From JAJXWB01 sp046349215 (GTDB taxonomy: Bacteria > Pseudomonadota > Alphaproteobacteria > Rhizobiales > Beijerinckiaceae), in contig JAXMCV010000003.1 of the NCBI GenBank assembly GCA_046349215.1, positions 558,001 to 622,000 of the forward strand: a stretch of 64,000 nt of DNA. The letters run 5' to 3'. This document shows, in pieces, positions 1 to 8,800 of the stretch. The position numbers and the translations under genes were made by a program. Under the pieces are notes generated by a model that worked only from the letters and a program-made list of their open reading frames with translations, made no database searches and was not told the DNA's origin. Positions within the stretch are counted from its first letter, which is position 1, and the number at the start of each line of letters is the position of its first letter.

Positions 1-127
1 TCCGGATCTGCTTCTTGGTCCGCTTGATCATGCCGTGGCGCTTGCCGCGCTGGGCATAGACCACCTTGCCGGAGCCGGTGATCTTGAAGCGCTTTTTCGC
101 GCCCGACTTGGTCTTCAGCTTGGGCAT
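1..127 (-). CDS. rpmI: 50S ribosomal protein L35 (5' part, cut by window edge)
   Basis: Leftward gene whose first 42 codons lie in the window; the rest is beyond base 1. The visible protein starts MPKLKTKSGAKKRF and continues with TGSGKV and KRHGMIKR, the basic, lysine- and arginine-rich start of bacterial L35, a small 23S rRNA-binding protein of the large ribosomal subunit. The ATG at 127-125 is preceded on the minus strand by AGGAGAG at good spacing. It usually sits in infC-rpmI-rplT. Here the upstream neighbour is the divergent iorA, so infC is not adjacent on this side. Confidence 0.95.
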   Translation of the reverse strand, partial: MPKLKTKSGAKKRFKITGSGKVVYAQRGKRHGMIKRTKKQIR

Positions 128-330
128 TTTGCTCTCCTGTGGACCGTCGCCGAGGCGCGGCCCCATGTTGTTCGCTTGGTTGAGCGAGGAAAACCGCCAC
201 GGCAGCCCATCACTGGCCGGGCGGTTCGAAGGCGGGCTTATAAGCCGAAAAGCGCCGGCCGATCAAGGCCTGCTTCCGCTGGACCGCCCGGCCAGACATG
301 CTAGCGTCCGCCCCGAAATCGGGAGGATCC

Positions 331-2466
331 ATGGAGCGCTCGTTCGCGGCCGAAATCGAGAGCCTGAAGCTGGGCGAAGGCGAAACCTTCCACGGCGAGG
401 GAATCCTGGCCGTCACCAAGGCCCTGCTGCAGTCCGGCGTCTCCTATGTCGGCGGCTACCAGGGCGCGCCTGTCTCCCACCTGCTCGACGTGATGGTGCA
501 GGCTAGGGACTACATGGCCGAACTGGGCGTCCACGTTCAGGCCTGCACCAACGAGGCGTCGGCCGCCGCCATGCTCGGCGCCTCGATCGTCTATCCGGTG
601 CGCGGCGCCGTCACCTGGAAGTCGATCGTCGGCACCAATGTCGCGGCCGACGCGCTGTCCAATCTCGCCTCGCCCGGCGTGAAGGGCGGCTGCCTGATCG
701 TCGTCGGCGAGGATTACGGCGACGGGGCGAGCGTCATCCAGGAGCGCACCCACGCCTTCGCCATGAAATCGGCGGTCTGGCTGATGGACCCCAGGCCCGA
801 CCTGCCGACCATCGTGCGCTGCGTGGAAAAATCCTTCGAACTGTCGGAAGCTTCGCATACGCCGGTCATCATGGAATTGCGCATCCGCGCCTGCCACGTG
901 CAGGGCGAGTTCAAGGCCAAGGACAATGTAAAGCCGGCGATCTCGACGCTGAACAAGCGCCCGGCCGCGCCGCACGATTATGCGACGCTGTCGCATCCGC
1001 CTGTCACCTTCGGGCAGGAGAAGGCGAAATACGAGGAGCGCATGCCGGCGGCGCGGCGCTTCATCGTCGGCCACGGCCTCAACGAGAAATTCGACGGAAG
1101 GCACGGCGAGGTAGGAATCATCGTCCAGGGCGGCATCACCAATGCGCTGATCCGCGCGTTGCAGGAGATCGGCCTCGCCGATGCGCAGGGACGCTCCGAC
1201 CTGCCGATGCTGGTGCTGAACGTCGTCTATCCGCTGTGTCCCGAGGAAATCACCGGCTTCGCCATGGGCAAGAAGGCGGTGCTCGTGGTGGAAGAAAGCC
1301 AGCCCGAATATATCGAGCACGAGATTTCATCCATCCTGCGCCGCGCCGATATCCAGACGGCGCTGCACGGCAAGGACATGCTGCCGATGGCCGGCGAATA
1401 CACGTCGGAGGTCCTCGTCGGCGGGCTGGCGAAATTCATCGAGAAACACATCCCGCGCCTCGCCAACGCCGGCGCCAAGAACTATCTCGACGAAATCGCC
1501 GAACTGCGGAAGCAGGCGCTGGTCGCGCTCGGCGGACCGCCGCCCATTCGGCCGCCCGGCTTCTGCATCGGCTGTCCGGAGCGGCCGTTCTTCTCGGCGC
1601 TGAAGCTGGTCGAAAAAGAGCGCGGACCGTTCCACGTCTCCTCGGACATAGGCTGCCATTCCTTCGGCACCTTCCCGCCCTTCTCCTTCGGCAATTCGAT
1701 CCTCGGCTTCGGCATGTCGCTGGCGTCCAGCGCTGGCGTGCAGAGTTTTGTCGACAAGCGCCCCATCGCCATCATGGGCGACGGTGGCTTCTGGCATAAC
1801 GGCCTCCTGTCCGGCGTGACGGCGCGCCTGCTCAACAAGACCGACGGCCTGCTCGTCATCATGAAGAACGGCTACACGTCGGCGACCGGCACGCAGGACC
1901 TCGTGTCGACGCCGCGTTCTGAGGCCAAGCGCGAGGCGGGCGGAAACAGCACGACCGACACCGAAATGACGATCGAAGGCACGCTGAAGGGCCTCGGCGT
2001 GAAATGGCTGCGGACCGTCCATACCTATCGGGTCGGCGAGATGCTCGAGACCTTGCGCGAGGCGATGACGACGAGTTTCGACGGGCTGAAGGTGATCGTG
2101 GCCGAAGGCGAATGCCAGCTCGAACGCCAGCGCCGGTTGAAGCCGTTGCGCGCAGCGGCGCTTGCATCAGGCGAACGCGTCGTGCGCGTGCGCTACGGCG
2201 TCGACGACGAGACCTGCACGGGCGATCATTCGTGCATCCGCCTGTCCGGCTGTCCGACGCTGACGGTGAAAACGTCCGGCGACCCGCTCAAGAGCGATCC
2301 CGTCGCGCATGTGACGAACGGTTGCGTCGGCTGCGGCCTGTGTGGCGAGGCGGCGCATGCCGCGACGCTGTGTCCGTCCTTCTATCGCGCCGAGATCGTC
2401 TCCAATCCGAGCGGCCGCGACAAATTCATGGCGCGGCTGCGCCGCATCTTCACGCGGGCGGCCTGA
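331..2466 (+). CDS. iorA: Indolepyruvate ferredoxin oxidoreductase, alpha subunit
   Basis: 711-residue large subunit of a thiamine-diphosphate 2-oxoacid oxidoreductase that oxidatively decarboxylates aryl pyruvates such as indolepyruvate to aryl-acetyl-CoA with ferredoxin as acceptor. The N-terminal half is the pyrimidine-binding domain (GGYQGAPVSHLLDV). The ThDP pyrophosphate-binding domain carries CIGCPERP and MGDGGFWHNG. The C-terminus carries two iron-sulphur cysteine sets: CTGDHSC with GCP, then CVGCGLC with CPSFY. I chose ATG 331 because GGGAGGA lies just upstream; an in-frame ATG at 298 lacks such a site. iorB follows after one base, so the two subunits are co-translated. Function comes from family knowledge; substrate preference is inferred. 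Confidence 0.9.
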   Translation: MERSFAAEIESLKLGEGETFHGEGILAVTKALLQSGVSYVGGYQGAPVSHLLDVMVQARDYMAELGVHVQACTNEASAAAMLGASIVYPVRGAVTWKSIVGTNVAADALSNLASPGVKGGCLIVVGEDYGDGASVIQERTHAFAMKSAVWLMDPRPDLPTIVRCVEKSFELSEASHTPVIMELRIRACHVQGEFKAKDNVKPAISTLNKRPAAPHDYATLSHPPVTFGQEKAKYEERMPAARRFIVGHGLNEKFDGRHGEVGIIVQGGITNALIRALQEIGLADAQGRSDLPMLVLNVVYPLCPEEITGFAMGKKAVLVVEESQPEYIEHEISSILRRADIQTALHGKDMLPMAGEYTSEVLVGGLAKFIEKHIPRLANAGAKNYLDEIAELRKQALVALGGPPPIRPPGFCIGCPERPFFSALKLVEKERGPFHVSSDIGCHSFGTFPPFSFGNSILGFGMSLASSAGVQSFVDKRPIAIMGDGGFWHNGLLSGVTARLLNKTDGLLVIMKNGYTSATGTQDLVSTPRSEAKREAGGNSTTDTEMTIEGTLKGLGVKWLRTVHTYRVGEMLETLREAMTTSFDGLKVIVAEGECQLERQRRLKPLRAAALASGERVVRVRYGVDDETCTGDHSCIRLSGCPTLTVKTSGDPLKSDPVAHVTNGCVGCGLCGEAAHAATLCPSFYRAEIVSNPSGRDKFMARLRRIFTRAA

Positions 2467-2467
2467 C

Positions 2468-4009
2468 ATGAGCGACCTGAAGATCAGATCGATCCTGATC
2501 GGCGCGCTCGGCGGCGAAGGCGGCGGCGTACTGATGGACTGGATCGTCGCCTGCGCGCGCATGAGCGGTCTCGCTGTGCAGGCGACATCCGTGCCGGGCG
2601 TCGCGCAGCGCACAGGCTCGACCTCCTACTACATCGAGATGAGCGAAAAGCCCGTGTCGGGGCCGGCGCCCGTCTTCGCGCTGACGCCGATGCCCGGCCG
2701 CGTCGACTATGTCGCCGCCAGCGAACTGGTCGAGGCGGCGCGCCTGATGGAGCGCGGGCTGATTTCGCCAAATCGCACCGTGCTCGTGACCTCGACCAGC
2801 CGCATGTACACGACGGCCGAGAAGATGGAGATGGGCGACGGGCGCTTTGCCTCCGAGCGCGTGATCGCCGCCGGCAAGGAGATGGCGAAGAGCTTCGTCA
2901 CGCTCGATCTCGAACGCGTTGCGCGCGAGACCGGCACGATGATCAGCGCGACTTTGTTCGGGGCGATGGCGGGCGTCGGCGCATTTCCGTGGGATCGCGC
3001 GACCTGCGAGGCGGCGATCGGCGGCGGGCGGTCGGCGGCCGCGAGTCGGGCGGGATTCAACGCGGCCTTCGAGGCGGCATCGAAGGCTCTCGCCGATCTC
3101 GCGTCTCACTCCCTCCCCCTTGAGGGGAGGGCTGGGGAGGGGGTCGGGGGATCCGGCGAGAGCGCCCTACCCCCCACGCTAACCCTCCCCCACAGGGGGG
3201 GAGGGGACGGATTCACGTCTCTCCCGACCGAAGGCCGCGAGATCGCCGCGCTCGGCTATGCGCGCTGCGTCGACTACCAGGACAAGGCCTATGCCGACCT
3301 GTTCGCACGGCGCGTGCTCGACCTGACGCAAGCGGCAGGCGCCGGCTCGCCCGAAGCAGCCCATGCGCTGACGGAAGCCGCGCGCAGGCTGGCGCTGTGG
3401 ATGTGCTACGAGGACATAGCGCGCGTCGCCGACCTCAAGACGAGGCGCGAACGCTTCGCGAAAATCCGCGCCGAAGCGGAGATGAGCGAAGATCAATTGC
3501 TCACCGTCATCGAATTCCTGAAGCCCGGCGCCGACGAGATCGCCGCCGTCCTTCCGGCGTCGCTCGGCCGCTGGTTCATGCGGCGCGTGGAACGCAAGGG
3601 CGCGCCGGGCATGATCGGGCGCGGCATCAATGTGAAGACGACGAGCGTGCACGGCTTTCTCACCATGCGCGCGCTGGCGCAGTTCCGGCGCATTCGTCGC
3701 GCGTCGTTGCGCTTCGGCGAAGAACAGGCTGCGATCGAGCAATGGCTGTCGGCGATGAAGGCGGCGCTGGCGACCGCTCCGGCTTATGCCGCCGCGCTCG
3801 CCGAACTGCCGCGTCTGCTGAAGGGCTATGGTGAGACGCAGGCGCGCGGCAAGCGCAATTGCGACGCGATCTTTTCCGCGCTGGTCGCGCCCGCGGTTGC
3901 GTCAGGCGATTTTTCGCACGTCAGGGACTTGCGCGCGGCGATTTCGGCTGCGCTCGCAGATCCCGAGCATGTGGCGCTGGATGCGGCGCTGAAGCAGGCG
4001 GCGGAATAG
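2468..4009 (+). CDS. iorB: Indolepyruvate oxidoreductase beta subunit with DUF6537-like C-terminal extension
   Basis: 513-residue partner of iorA. Residues 1 to about 200 form the gamma-type 2-oxoacid:ferredoxin oxidoreductase domain (GALGGEGGGVLMDW, VPGVAQRTGSTSYY). From about residue 255 (LGYARCVDYQDKAYADLF) it has the long helical extension that I recall as DUF6537 in proteobacterial IorB, which makes it over twice the length of archaeal IorB. The ATG at 2468 starts two bases after the iorA stop. Residues about 214-248 are proline-, glycine- and leucine-rich and come from a GC-rich palindromic repeat inserted in frame between the two domains. The gene ends 3 bp before the convergent pdeM stop. 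Confidence 0.88.
   Translation: MSDLKIRSILIGALGGEGGGVLMDWIVACARMSGLAVQATSVPGVAQRTGSTSYYIEMSEKPVSGPAPVFALTPMPGRVDYVAASELVEAARLMERGLISPNRTVLVTSTSRMYTTAEKMEMGDGRFASERVIAAGKEMAKSFVTLDLERVARETGTMISATLFGAMAGVGAFPWDRATCEAAIGGGRSAAASRAGFNAAFEAASKALADLASHSLPLEGRAGEGVGGSGESALPPTLTLPHRGGGDGFTSLPTEGREIAALGYARCVDYQDKAYADLFARRVLDLTQAAGAGSPEAAHALTEAARRLALWMCYEDIARVADLKTRRERFAKIRAEAEMSEDQLLTVIEFLKPGADEIAAVLPASLGRWFMRRVERKGAPGMIGRGINVKTTSVHGFLTMRALAQFRRIRRASLRFGEEQAAIEQWLSAMKAALATAPAYAAALAELPRLLKGYGETQARGKRNCDAIFSALVAPAVASGDFSHVRDLRAAISAALADPEHVALDAALKQAAE
3108..3210. repeat. GC-rich double-hairpin repeat inserted in frame in iorB
   Basis: Two hairpins share the same arm sequence: CCCTCCCC 3111-3118 with GGGGAGGG 3124-3131, and CCCTCCCC 3183-3190 with GGGGAGGG 3198-3205. 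Both have short loops and are joined by a G-run/C-run core. This layout matches the dispersed intergenic palindromes common in alphaproteobacterial genomes. Translated, it gives segments such as SLPLEGRAGEGVGG and PPTLTLPHRGGG, which often appear in spurious ORFs over such repeats. The insert contains no stop and keeps the iorB frame. No second copy is visible in this window. Confidence 0.8.
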
Positions 4010-4012
4010 CGG

Positions 4013-4711
4013 TCAGGCGCCCGCCGCGCATTTCGACGCACAGACCGCATAGACGCAATCGCGGCCGAGCACATGCGCGATGCGGCGGCCCGAGAACAGC
4101 CGCGCGATGGCCGGGTTGTGAAGGTTCAACCCGCCGGCATAGGCGCCGAAGGCCGGCGCCAATGCGCGAAAACCGTCCGTCACGAAGGCGCGACGCCGAC
4201 CGCCGATGACGGCGACGGGATGCAGGTGCCCGGCGATCTCGCCATGCGCCTGGCGCGCCGGTTCGTGACGCAAGGTGAGCGGCCCGAGCCGCATTTCGTT
4301 CGCGCGTTCGCCGCCGACGGTCGCGGGAATTTCCGGATCGTGGTTGCCGGAAATCCAGATCCAGTCGCGGCCCGCCTGCAGCGAGGCGAGCTTTTCGAGA
4401 TCGCCGGCGCCGAGGCGTTCGGGCGCCTGGACATCGTGGAAGGAATCGCCGAGCGCGATCACGACGCGCGGGCGCCAGCGCATGACGACCGCCGCCAGTC
4501 GCGCCAGCGTCGCCGCCGTGTCGTAGGGCGGCAGCAGCATGCCGCGCCGCGCGAAGGACGAGCCTTTTTCCAGATGCAGGTCGGCGACGATCAGCGCGCC
4601 GGCGCGCGGTTCGTAGAGCGCGCCTAAATGATCGAGCGCGAGTTCGGCGCCGGCGACCGTGAGGACAGCCGCATCCTTCAAACCTGCCTCCGCCTGCGCG
4701 ACCGCATTCAT
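4013..4711 (-). CDS. pdeM: Ligase-associated DNA damage response endonuclease PdeM (metallophosphoesterase)
   Basis: 232-residue calcineurin-type metallophosphoesterase. Motifs in order are VADLHLEKG (metal ligands D44 and H46), ALGDSFHD, SGNHDPE and GHLHP, which complete the dinuclear metal site. This family is found almost only beside a specific helicase, exonuclease and ATP-dependent DNA ligase, as here. The ATG at 4711-4709 overlaps the helicase stop as ATGA, so the two genes are translationally coupled; the longer open frame upstream runs inside the helicase gene and is not coding. The protein is predicted to process DNA ends or phosphodiester lesions; the true substrate is not shown by sequence. 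Confidence 0.93.
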   Translation of the reverse strand: MNAVAQAEAGLKDAAVLTVAGAELALDHLGALYEPRAGALIVADLHLEKGSSFARRGMLLPPYDTAATLARLAAVVMRWRPRVVIALGDSFHDVQAPERLGAGDLEKLASLQAGRDWIWISGNHDPEIPATVGGERANEMRLGPLTLRHEPARQAHGEIAGHLHPVAVIGGRRRAFVTDGFRALAPAFGAYAGGLNLHNPAIARLFSGRRIAHVLGRDCVYAVCASKCAAGA

Positions 4712-7185
4712 GCCTTTGCTTCCGCCGCCAGTTCTTCCGCCGCCATGCGCAACGTCTCGTCGCGCGCCTCGCCATAGACGGGTTCGCGGCCGATCTCCAG
4801 CAGGACCGGAACCGCGAGCGGCGAAACGCGCTCCAGCGCGCGATGGACGATTCGTCCCTCGATTCGCTGCAGCATGTCGGAAAGGCGGGCGATGTCCAGA
4901 AGGCCCGACGCGGCGTCCGCCCAGGCCGCTTCCAGCAGGATGTGATCGGGCTGGTGCCGGCGCAGAACGTCGTAGACGAGATCCGTCGAGATGGTGACCT
5001 GCCGGCCGGTCTTCTCCTTGCCGGGGAAGCGCCGATCGATCAGCCCGGCGATGATTGCGCAATTGCGGAAGGTGCGCTTCATGAGCGCCGATTCCTGCAA
5101 CCATGCCTCGAGATCGTCGCCCAGCATGTCGCGGGCGAACAAAGCGGCCATGTCGGCCGTCGCCGGGTCGGCGAGCGACCACACGGCGATGGCGTAGTCG
5201 CTGGCGACGAAGCCCAGCGGCTTCAGGCCGAAACGCTCCATGCGGCGCGTCAGCAACATGCCGAGCGTCTGGTGCGCCAGCCGGCCTTCGAACGGGTAGG
5301 CGACCATGAAATGCCGCGAGCCGCGCGGAAACGTCTCGACCAGCAGATTGTCGCGGCCGGGCAGGAGCGAACGCGCGCGCTGCTCCTGCAGCCATTCGCG
5401 CACCTGCTGCGACAGATGCTTCCAGCTCGCGGGCGAGGCCAACGTCGCGCGCACGCGCGCGGCCAGATAGGTCGACAGCGGAAACTTGCCGCCGGCGTAG
5501 GACGGGATTTTCGGGGCGTCGCCGTGGGCGCGCTGCACCAGCGCCTCGTTCTCGGCTATGCCCTGCAATTGCAGGATCTCGCCGCCGAACAAGAACGTGT
5601 CGCCCGGCGCCAGCGTCTCCAGGAAATATTCCTCGATCTCGCCGAGCACGCGGCCGCCGCGCGTGAGCGGTCCGGTGTAGGTTCCCGACGACGCGCCACG
5701 GCCGCGCACGAGACGCACCTTCAGCATGTCGGCCTCGACGATCGTGCCGACGTTCATTCGATAGGCCTGCGCGATCCGCGCATTGGCGACGCGCCAGAGG
5801 CCGTCCTTCGTCTGTCTGATCTTGGCGAAGCGGTCGTAGCTCTTCAGCGCGTAGCCGCCCGTCGCCACGAAATCGAGCGCGCGATCGAAGGTTTCGCGCG
5901 TCAGGTTCATGTAGGGCGCTGCGGAACTCGTCTCTTCGTAGAGTTCATCGGCGGAAAAAGGCGCCGCGCAGGCCGACCCCAGAATATGCTGGGCGAGCAC
6001 GTCGAGGCCGCCGGTGCGCGCGACCGACGTATCCTGCGCGCCCTCGCGCGCGGCGGCGACGGCGGCGACGCATTCCAGCACCTCGAAACGGTTGGCCGGC
6101 ACCAGAAGCGCGCGCGAGGATTCGTCCAGCCGGTGATTGGCCCGGCCGATGCGCTGGGCAAGCCGGCTCGCGCCCTTCGGCGCGCCGACATTGACGACGA
6201 GATCGACGTCGCCCCAGTCGATGCCGAGATCGAGCGTGGACGTGCAGACGACGGCGCGCAGGCACCCTTCCGACATGGCGACCTCGACCTTGCGTCGCTG
6301 CCCGGCGTCGAGCGAGCCGTGATGCAGGGCGATCGGCAGGCCGTCGTCGTTGATTCGCCAGAGCTCCTGGAACACGAATTCGGCCTGCGCGCGCGTGTTG
6401 ACGAAGACGAGCGTCATCTTCGCCCGGCCGATGGCGCCGTAGATCTCGCGCAGGGCGTGGCGGGCGCTGTGGCCGGCCCATGGCAGGCGCTCCTGCGTGT
6501 CCAGGATCGAAAGGTCCGGGGGCGCGCCCGGCGGCGCGGTCACGAGGTCGGCGAGCGGACCCTTGCCGACGATGTAGCGCCTGAGTTCGTCGGGATCGCG
6601 CACCGTCGCGGAAAGGCCGGTCGCGACATGCGCCGGCGCCAGCGTCCGCAGGCGGGCGAGCCCCAGCGCCAGCAGGTCGCCGCGTTTCGACGCGCTCAGC
6701 GCGTGCAATTCGTCGAGCACGACACGCCGCAGGTCGCCGAACAGGTGCTGCGCATCCGGCGAGGCGAGCAGCAGCGCCAGCTGCTCGGGCGTCGTCAGCA
6801 GAATGTCCGGCGGAGCGCGGCGCTGGCGCTGGCGCTTCTGGGCGGAGGTGTCGCCGGTGCGCGTCTCGATGCGGATCGGCAGCGCCATCTCGGCGACCGG
6901 GATTTCGAGATTACGATGAACGTCGATCGCCAGCGCCTTCAAGGGCGAGATGTAGAGCGTGTGCAGGCGTCCGCCCGGCCGGTTGGCGCGGCGGCTGCCG
7001 CCGGCCAGATCGATCAGCGAAGGCAGGAAGCCGGCCAGCGTCTTGCCTGCGCCGGTGGGAGCAATCAGCAGCGCGTGCCGCCCGGCCTCGCTGGCGGCGA
7101 CCAGCGCGCGCTGGTGGTCGCGCGGCCGCCAGCCCCGGGCGGAAAACCATGTCTCGAAAAGCGGCGGCAGATCCGGGAGTTGCAT
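4708..7185 (-). CDS. Ligase-associated DNA damage response DEXH-box helicase (Lhr-like)
   Basis: 825-residue superfamily 2 helicase. It has Walker A APTGAGKT near residue 45, the DEXH box as LDELHA, the SAT motif LSATVRDPDELRRY, and motifs V and VI (STLDLGIDWGDVD, QRIGRANHR). The long C-terminal part matches the Lhr-type winged-helix region. The start MQLPDLPPLFETWF at 7185 fits the family; an in-frame ATG about 96 bases upstream would add an unconserved arginine-rich leader. It is the promoter-proximal gene of the leftward pair with pdeM (ATGA overlap) and faces the exonuclease-ligase pair. Family knowledge places it in DNA repair. Confidence 0.93.
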   Translation of the reverse strand: MQLPDLPPLFETWFSARGWRPRDHQRALVAASEAGRHALLIAPTGAGKTLAGFLPSLIDLAGGSRRANRPGGRLHTLYISPLKALAIDVHRNLEIPVAEMALPIRIETRTGDTSAQKRQRQRRAPPDILLTTPEQLALLLASPDAQHLFGDLRRVVLDELHALSASKRGDLLALGLARLRTLAPAHVATGLSATVRDPDELRRYIVGKGPLADLVTAPPGAPPDLSILDTQERLPWAGHSARHALREIYGAIGRAKMTLVFVNTRAQAEFVFQELWRINDDGLPIALHHGSLDAGQRRKVEVAMSEGCLRAVVCTSTLDLGIDWGDVDLVVNVGAPKGASRLAQRIGRANHRLDESSRALLVPANRFEVLECVAAVAAAREGAQDTSVARTGGLDVLAQHILGSACAAPFSADELYEETSSAAPYMNLTRETFDRALDFVATGGYALKSYDRFAKIRQTKDGLWRVANARIAQAYRMNVGTIVEADMLKVRLVRGRGASSGTYTGPLTRGGRVLGEIEEYFLETLAPGDTFLFGGEILQLQGIAENEALVQRAHGDAPKIPSYAGGKFPLSTYLAARVRATLASPASWKHLSQQVREWLQEQRARSLLPGRDNLLVETFPRGSRHFMVAYPFEGRLAHQTLGMLLTRRMERFGLKPLGFVASDYAIAVWSLADPATADMAALFARDMLGDDLEAWLQESALMKRTFRNCAIIAGLIDRRFPGKEKTGRQVTISTDLVYDVLRRHQPDHILLEAAWADAASGLLDIARLSDMLQRIEGRIVHRALERVSPLAVPVLLEIGREPVYGEARDETLRMAAEELAAEAKA

Positions 7186-7438
7186 GGGCCTGTGCGGGGC
7201 CGCACAGCGGCCGGAAATCAATGGCGGTAATTGTGATGATAGACGAATTCGAGACCTGCCCCCTCGGATCGTCTCCGGCAACCCCTTCTGGGGAGCGGGT
7301 TGTCCGGGTCCCGAGCTCCAGACGGTGGGGGCCGCGAGGAGCCGGCGGCGGGCGGCGCAAGCCGTCCGCCGATCCCCCGGGAACCAAAGCTCAACGGCGC
7401 GCGTATCTGGGAAGAACGCTCAAGTCAGGGAGGTCATG

Positions 7439-7714
7439 ATGAACGATACGAACGAGACCATCCGCCTCAACCTGACATCCCGCGCCATCCTCGCGGCTAC
7501 GGTCGCGCTCGGCCTCGGCGTCGCGTTTTTCTCCGCGCCGACCCCGGTCGTCGCGCACAACCGCGCGAAACTGCCTTCCATCGCTTCGTCCCGGACGCTC
7601 AGCGACGCGCCCGGCATCGCGCTCGCGAAAGCCTACGGACGCGAAGACGAGGATTGCGTCGCCGTCGCGACGGGCCGCGGCGCCACGCCAAATCGCGTGG
7701 CCTGCGCGCACTGA
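7439..7714 (+). CDS. Small predicted exported protein, unknown function
   Basis: 91-residue protein with no family I recognise. After a short polar start comes a hydrophobic stretch (ILAATVALGLGVAFF) followed by APTPVVA, which looks like a signal peptide cleaved near VVAHN. The mature part is small, with two cysteines (EDCVAV and RVACAH). AGGGAGG at 7428-7433 is better spaced for ATG 7439 than for the adjacent in-frame ATG 7436. It lies between the divergent halves of the ligase-associated repair cassette, 48 bp before the exonuclease gene. That position may be accidental; co-transcription with the exonuclease is possible. Confidence 0.6.
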   Translation: MNDTNETIRLNLTSRAILAATVALGLGVAFFSAPTPVVAHNRAKLPSIASSRTLSDAPGIALAKAYGREDEDCVAVATGRGATPNRVACAH

Positions 7715-7762
7715 CGCGGGAGCCGGCTCGACAGCCGACCTGCAGGCGGGTCAAATGACGAC

Positions 7763-8800
7763 ATGACCAGGGTCCACGGCGCGGCCGACGTGCTGACCGT
7801 CACGCCGAGCGGCCTCTACTGCGCGGCCGGCGATTTCCATATCGATCCAACCAGACGCGTTTCTCGCGCGCTCATCACGCACGGGCATTCCGATCATGCC
7901 CGCCCCGGCCATGGACAGGTTCTCGCCACGCAGGAGACGCTGGACATCATGCGCCTGCGTCTCGGCGAAGCATTCGCCGGGTCGAGCGAGCCGATCAGCT
8001 ATGGTCGTTCGCTCAGGATCGGCGATGCGCATGTGACCTTCGCGCCGGCGGGCCATGTCCTCGGCTCGGCGCAAATCCTTGTCGACGTGCATGGTTTCAG
8101 GATTGCCGTGTCCGGCGACTACAAACGCTCAGCCGATCCGACCTGCCGGCATTTCGAACCCGTCCGGTGCCATGCCTTTGTCACCGAAGCCACGTTCGGA
8201 CTTCCGGTTTTCCGACATCCCGCGACCGCGAACGAAATAGCGAAGCTGCTCCAGTCGATCCGCTTGTTCCCCGAGCGGGCGCACATCGTCGGCGCCTATT
8301 CGCTCGGAAAGGCGCAGAGGATGATGGCCCTGATCGCGGAGGCCGGATGGGATAGGCCGGTCTACATTCACGGCGCTCTTGAGAAGATCACCAGTCTCTA
8401 CCGTGCGAAAGGCGCGCCGCTCTGCGAGACGCGCCGCATCGAAGCGAGCGACCGGCCCAGGCTACACGGCGAGATCGTGCTGTGTCCGCCGTCGGCCATT
8501 TCGTCGGACCTCTGGCTGAGAAAATTTCCCGATCCGCTGATCGGATTTGCCTCGGGGTGGATGCGCGTGCGCGCCAGAGCGCGTCAACGCGGCGTGGAGC
8601 TGCCGCTCGTCATTTCCGATCACGCCGACTGGGACGAGTTGTGCGAGACGATCGTCGATACCGGCTGCGCCGAGGTCTGGGTGACGCATGGCGCCGAGGA
8701 TGCGCTCGTGCACTGGTGCCAGACGCGCGGGTTGCCGGCGCGACCGCTTCATCTGCTCGGCTTCGGCGAAGAAGACGAGGCCGAAGAGGCGAGCGAATGA
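7763..8800 (+). CDS. Ligase-associated DNA exonuclease (metallo-beta-lactamase fold)
   Basis: 345-residue protein of the beta-CASP/SNM1-like metallo-beta-lactamase group. The metal motif THGHSDHA gives H40, H42, D44 and H45. Further ligands follow in APAGHVLGSAQ and VSGDYKR, and in the C-terminal SDHADWDEL and THGAEDALV. The family is tied to the ATP-dependent ligase that follows and is named for it. The stop overlaps the ligase start as ATGA at 8797-8800, so translation is coupled. Predicted role is nucleolytic trimming of ends before ligation; exonuclease polarity cannot be read from the sequence. Confidence 0.93.
   Translation: MTRVHGAADVLTVTPSGLYCAAGDFHIDPTRRVSRALITHGHSDHARPGHGQVLATQETLDIMRLRLGEAFAGSSEPISYGRSLRIGDAHVTFAPAGHVLGSAQILVDVHGFRIAVSGDYKRSADPTCRHFEPVRCHAFVTEATFGLPVFRHPATANEIAKLLQSIRLFPERAHIVGAYSLGKAQRMMALIAEAGWDRPVYIHGALEKITSLYRAKGAPLCETRRIEASDRPRLHGEIVLCPPSAISSDLWLRKFPDPLIGFASGWMRVRARARQRGVELPLVISDHADWDELCETIVDTGCAEVWVTHGAEDALVHWCQTRGLPARPLHLLGFGEEDEAEEASE

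Noticed and set aside
3100..3220. Frameshift or pseudogene in iorB
   Set aside because: The repeat insert keeps the frame and has no stop, and conserved domains continue on both sides, so the gene looks intact.
4843..7230. A 795-codon open frame on the plus strand opposite the repair helicase
   Set aside because: Shadow frame; the helicase motifs on the minus strand are unambiguous.
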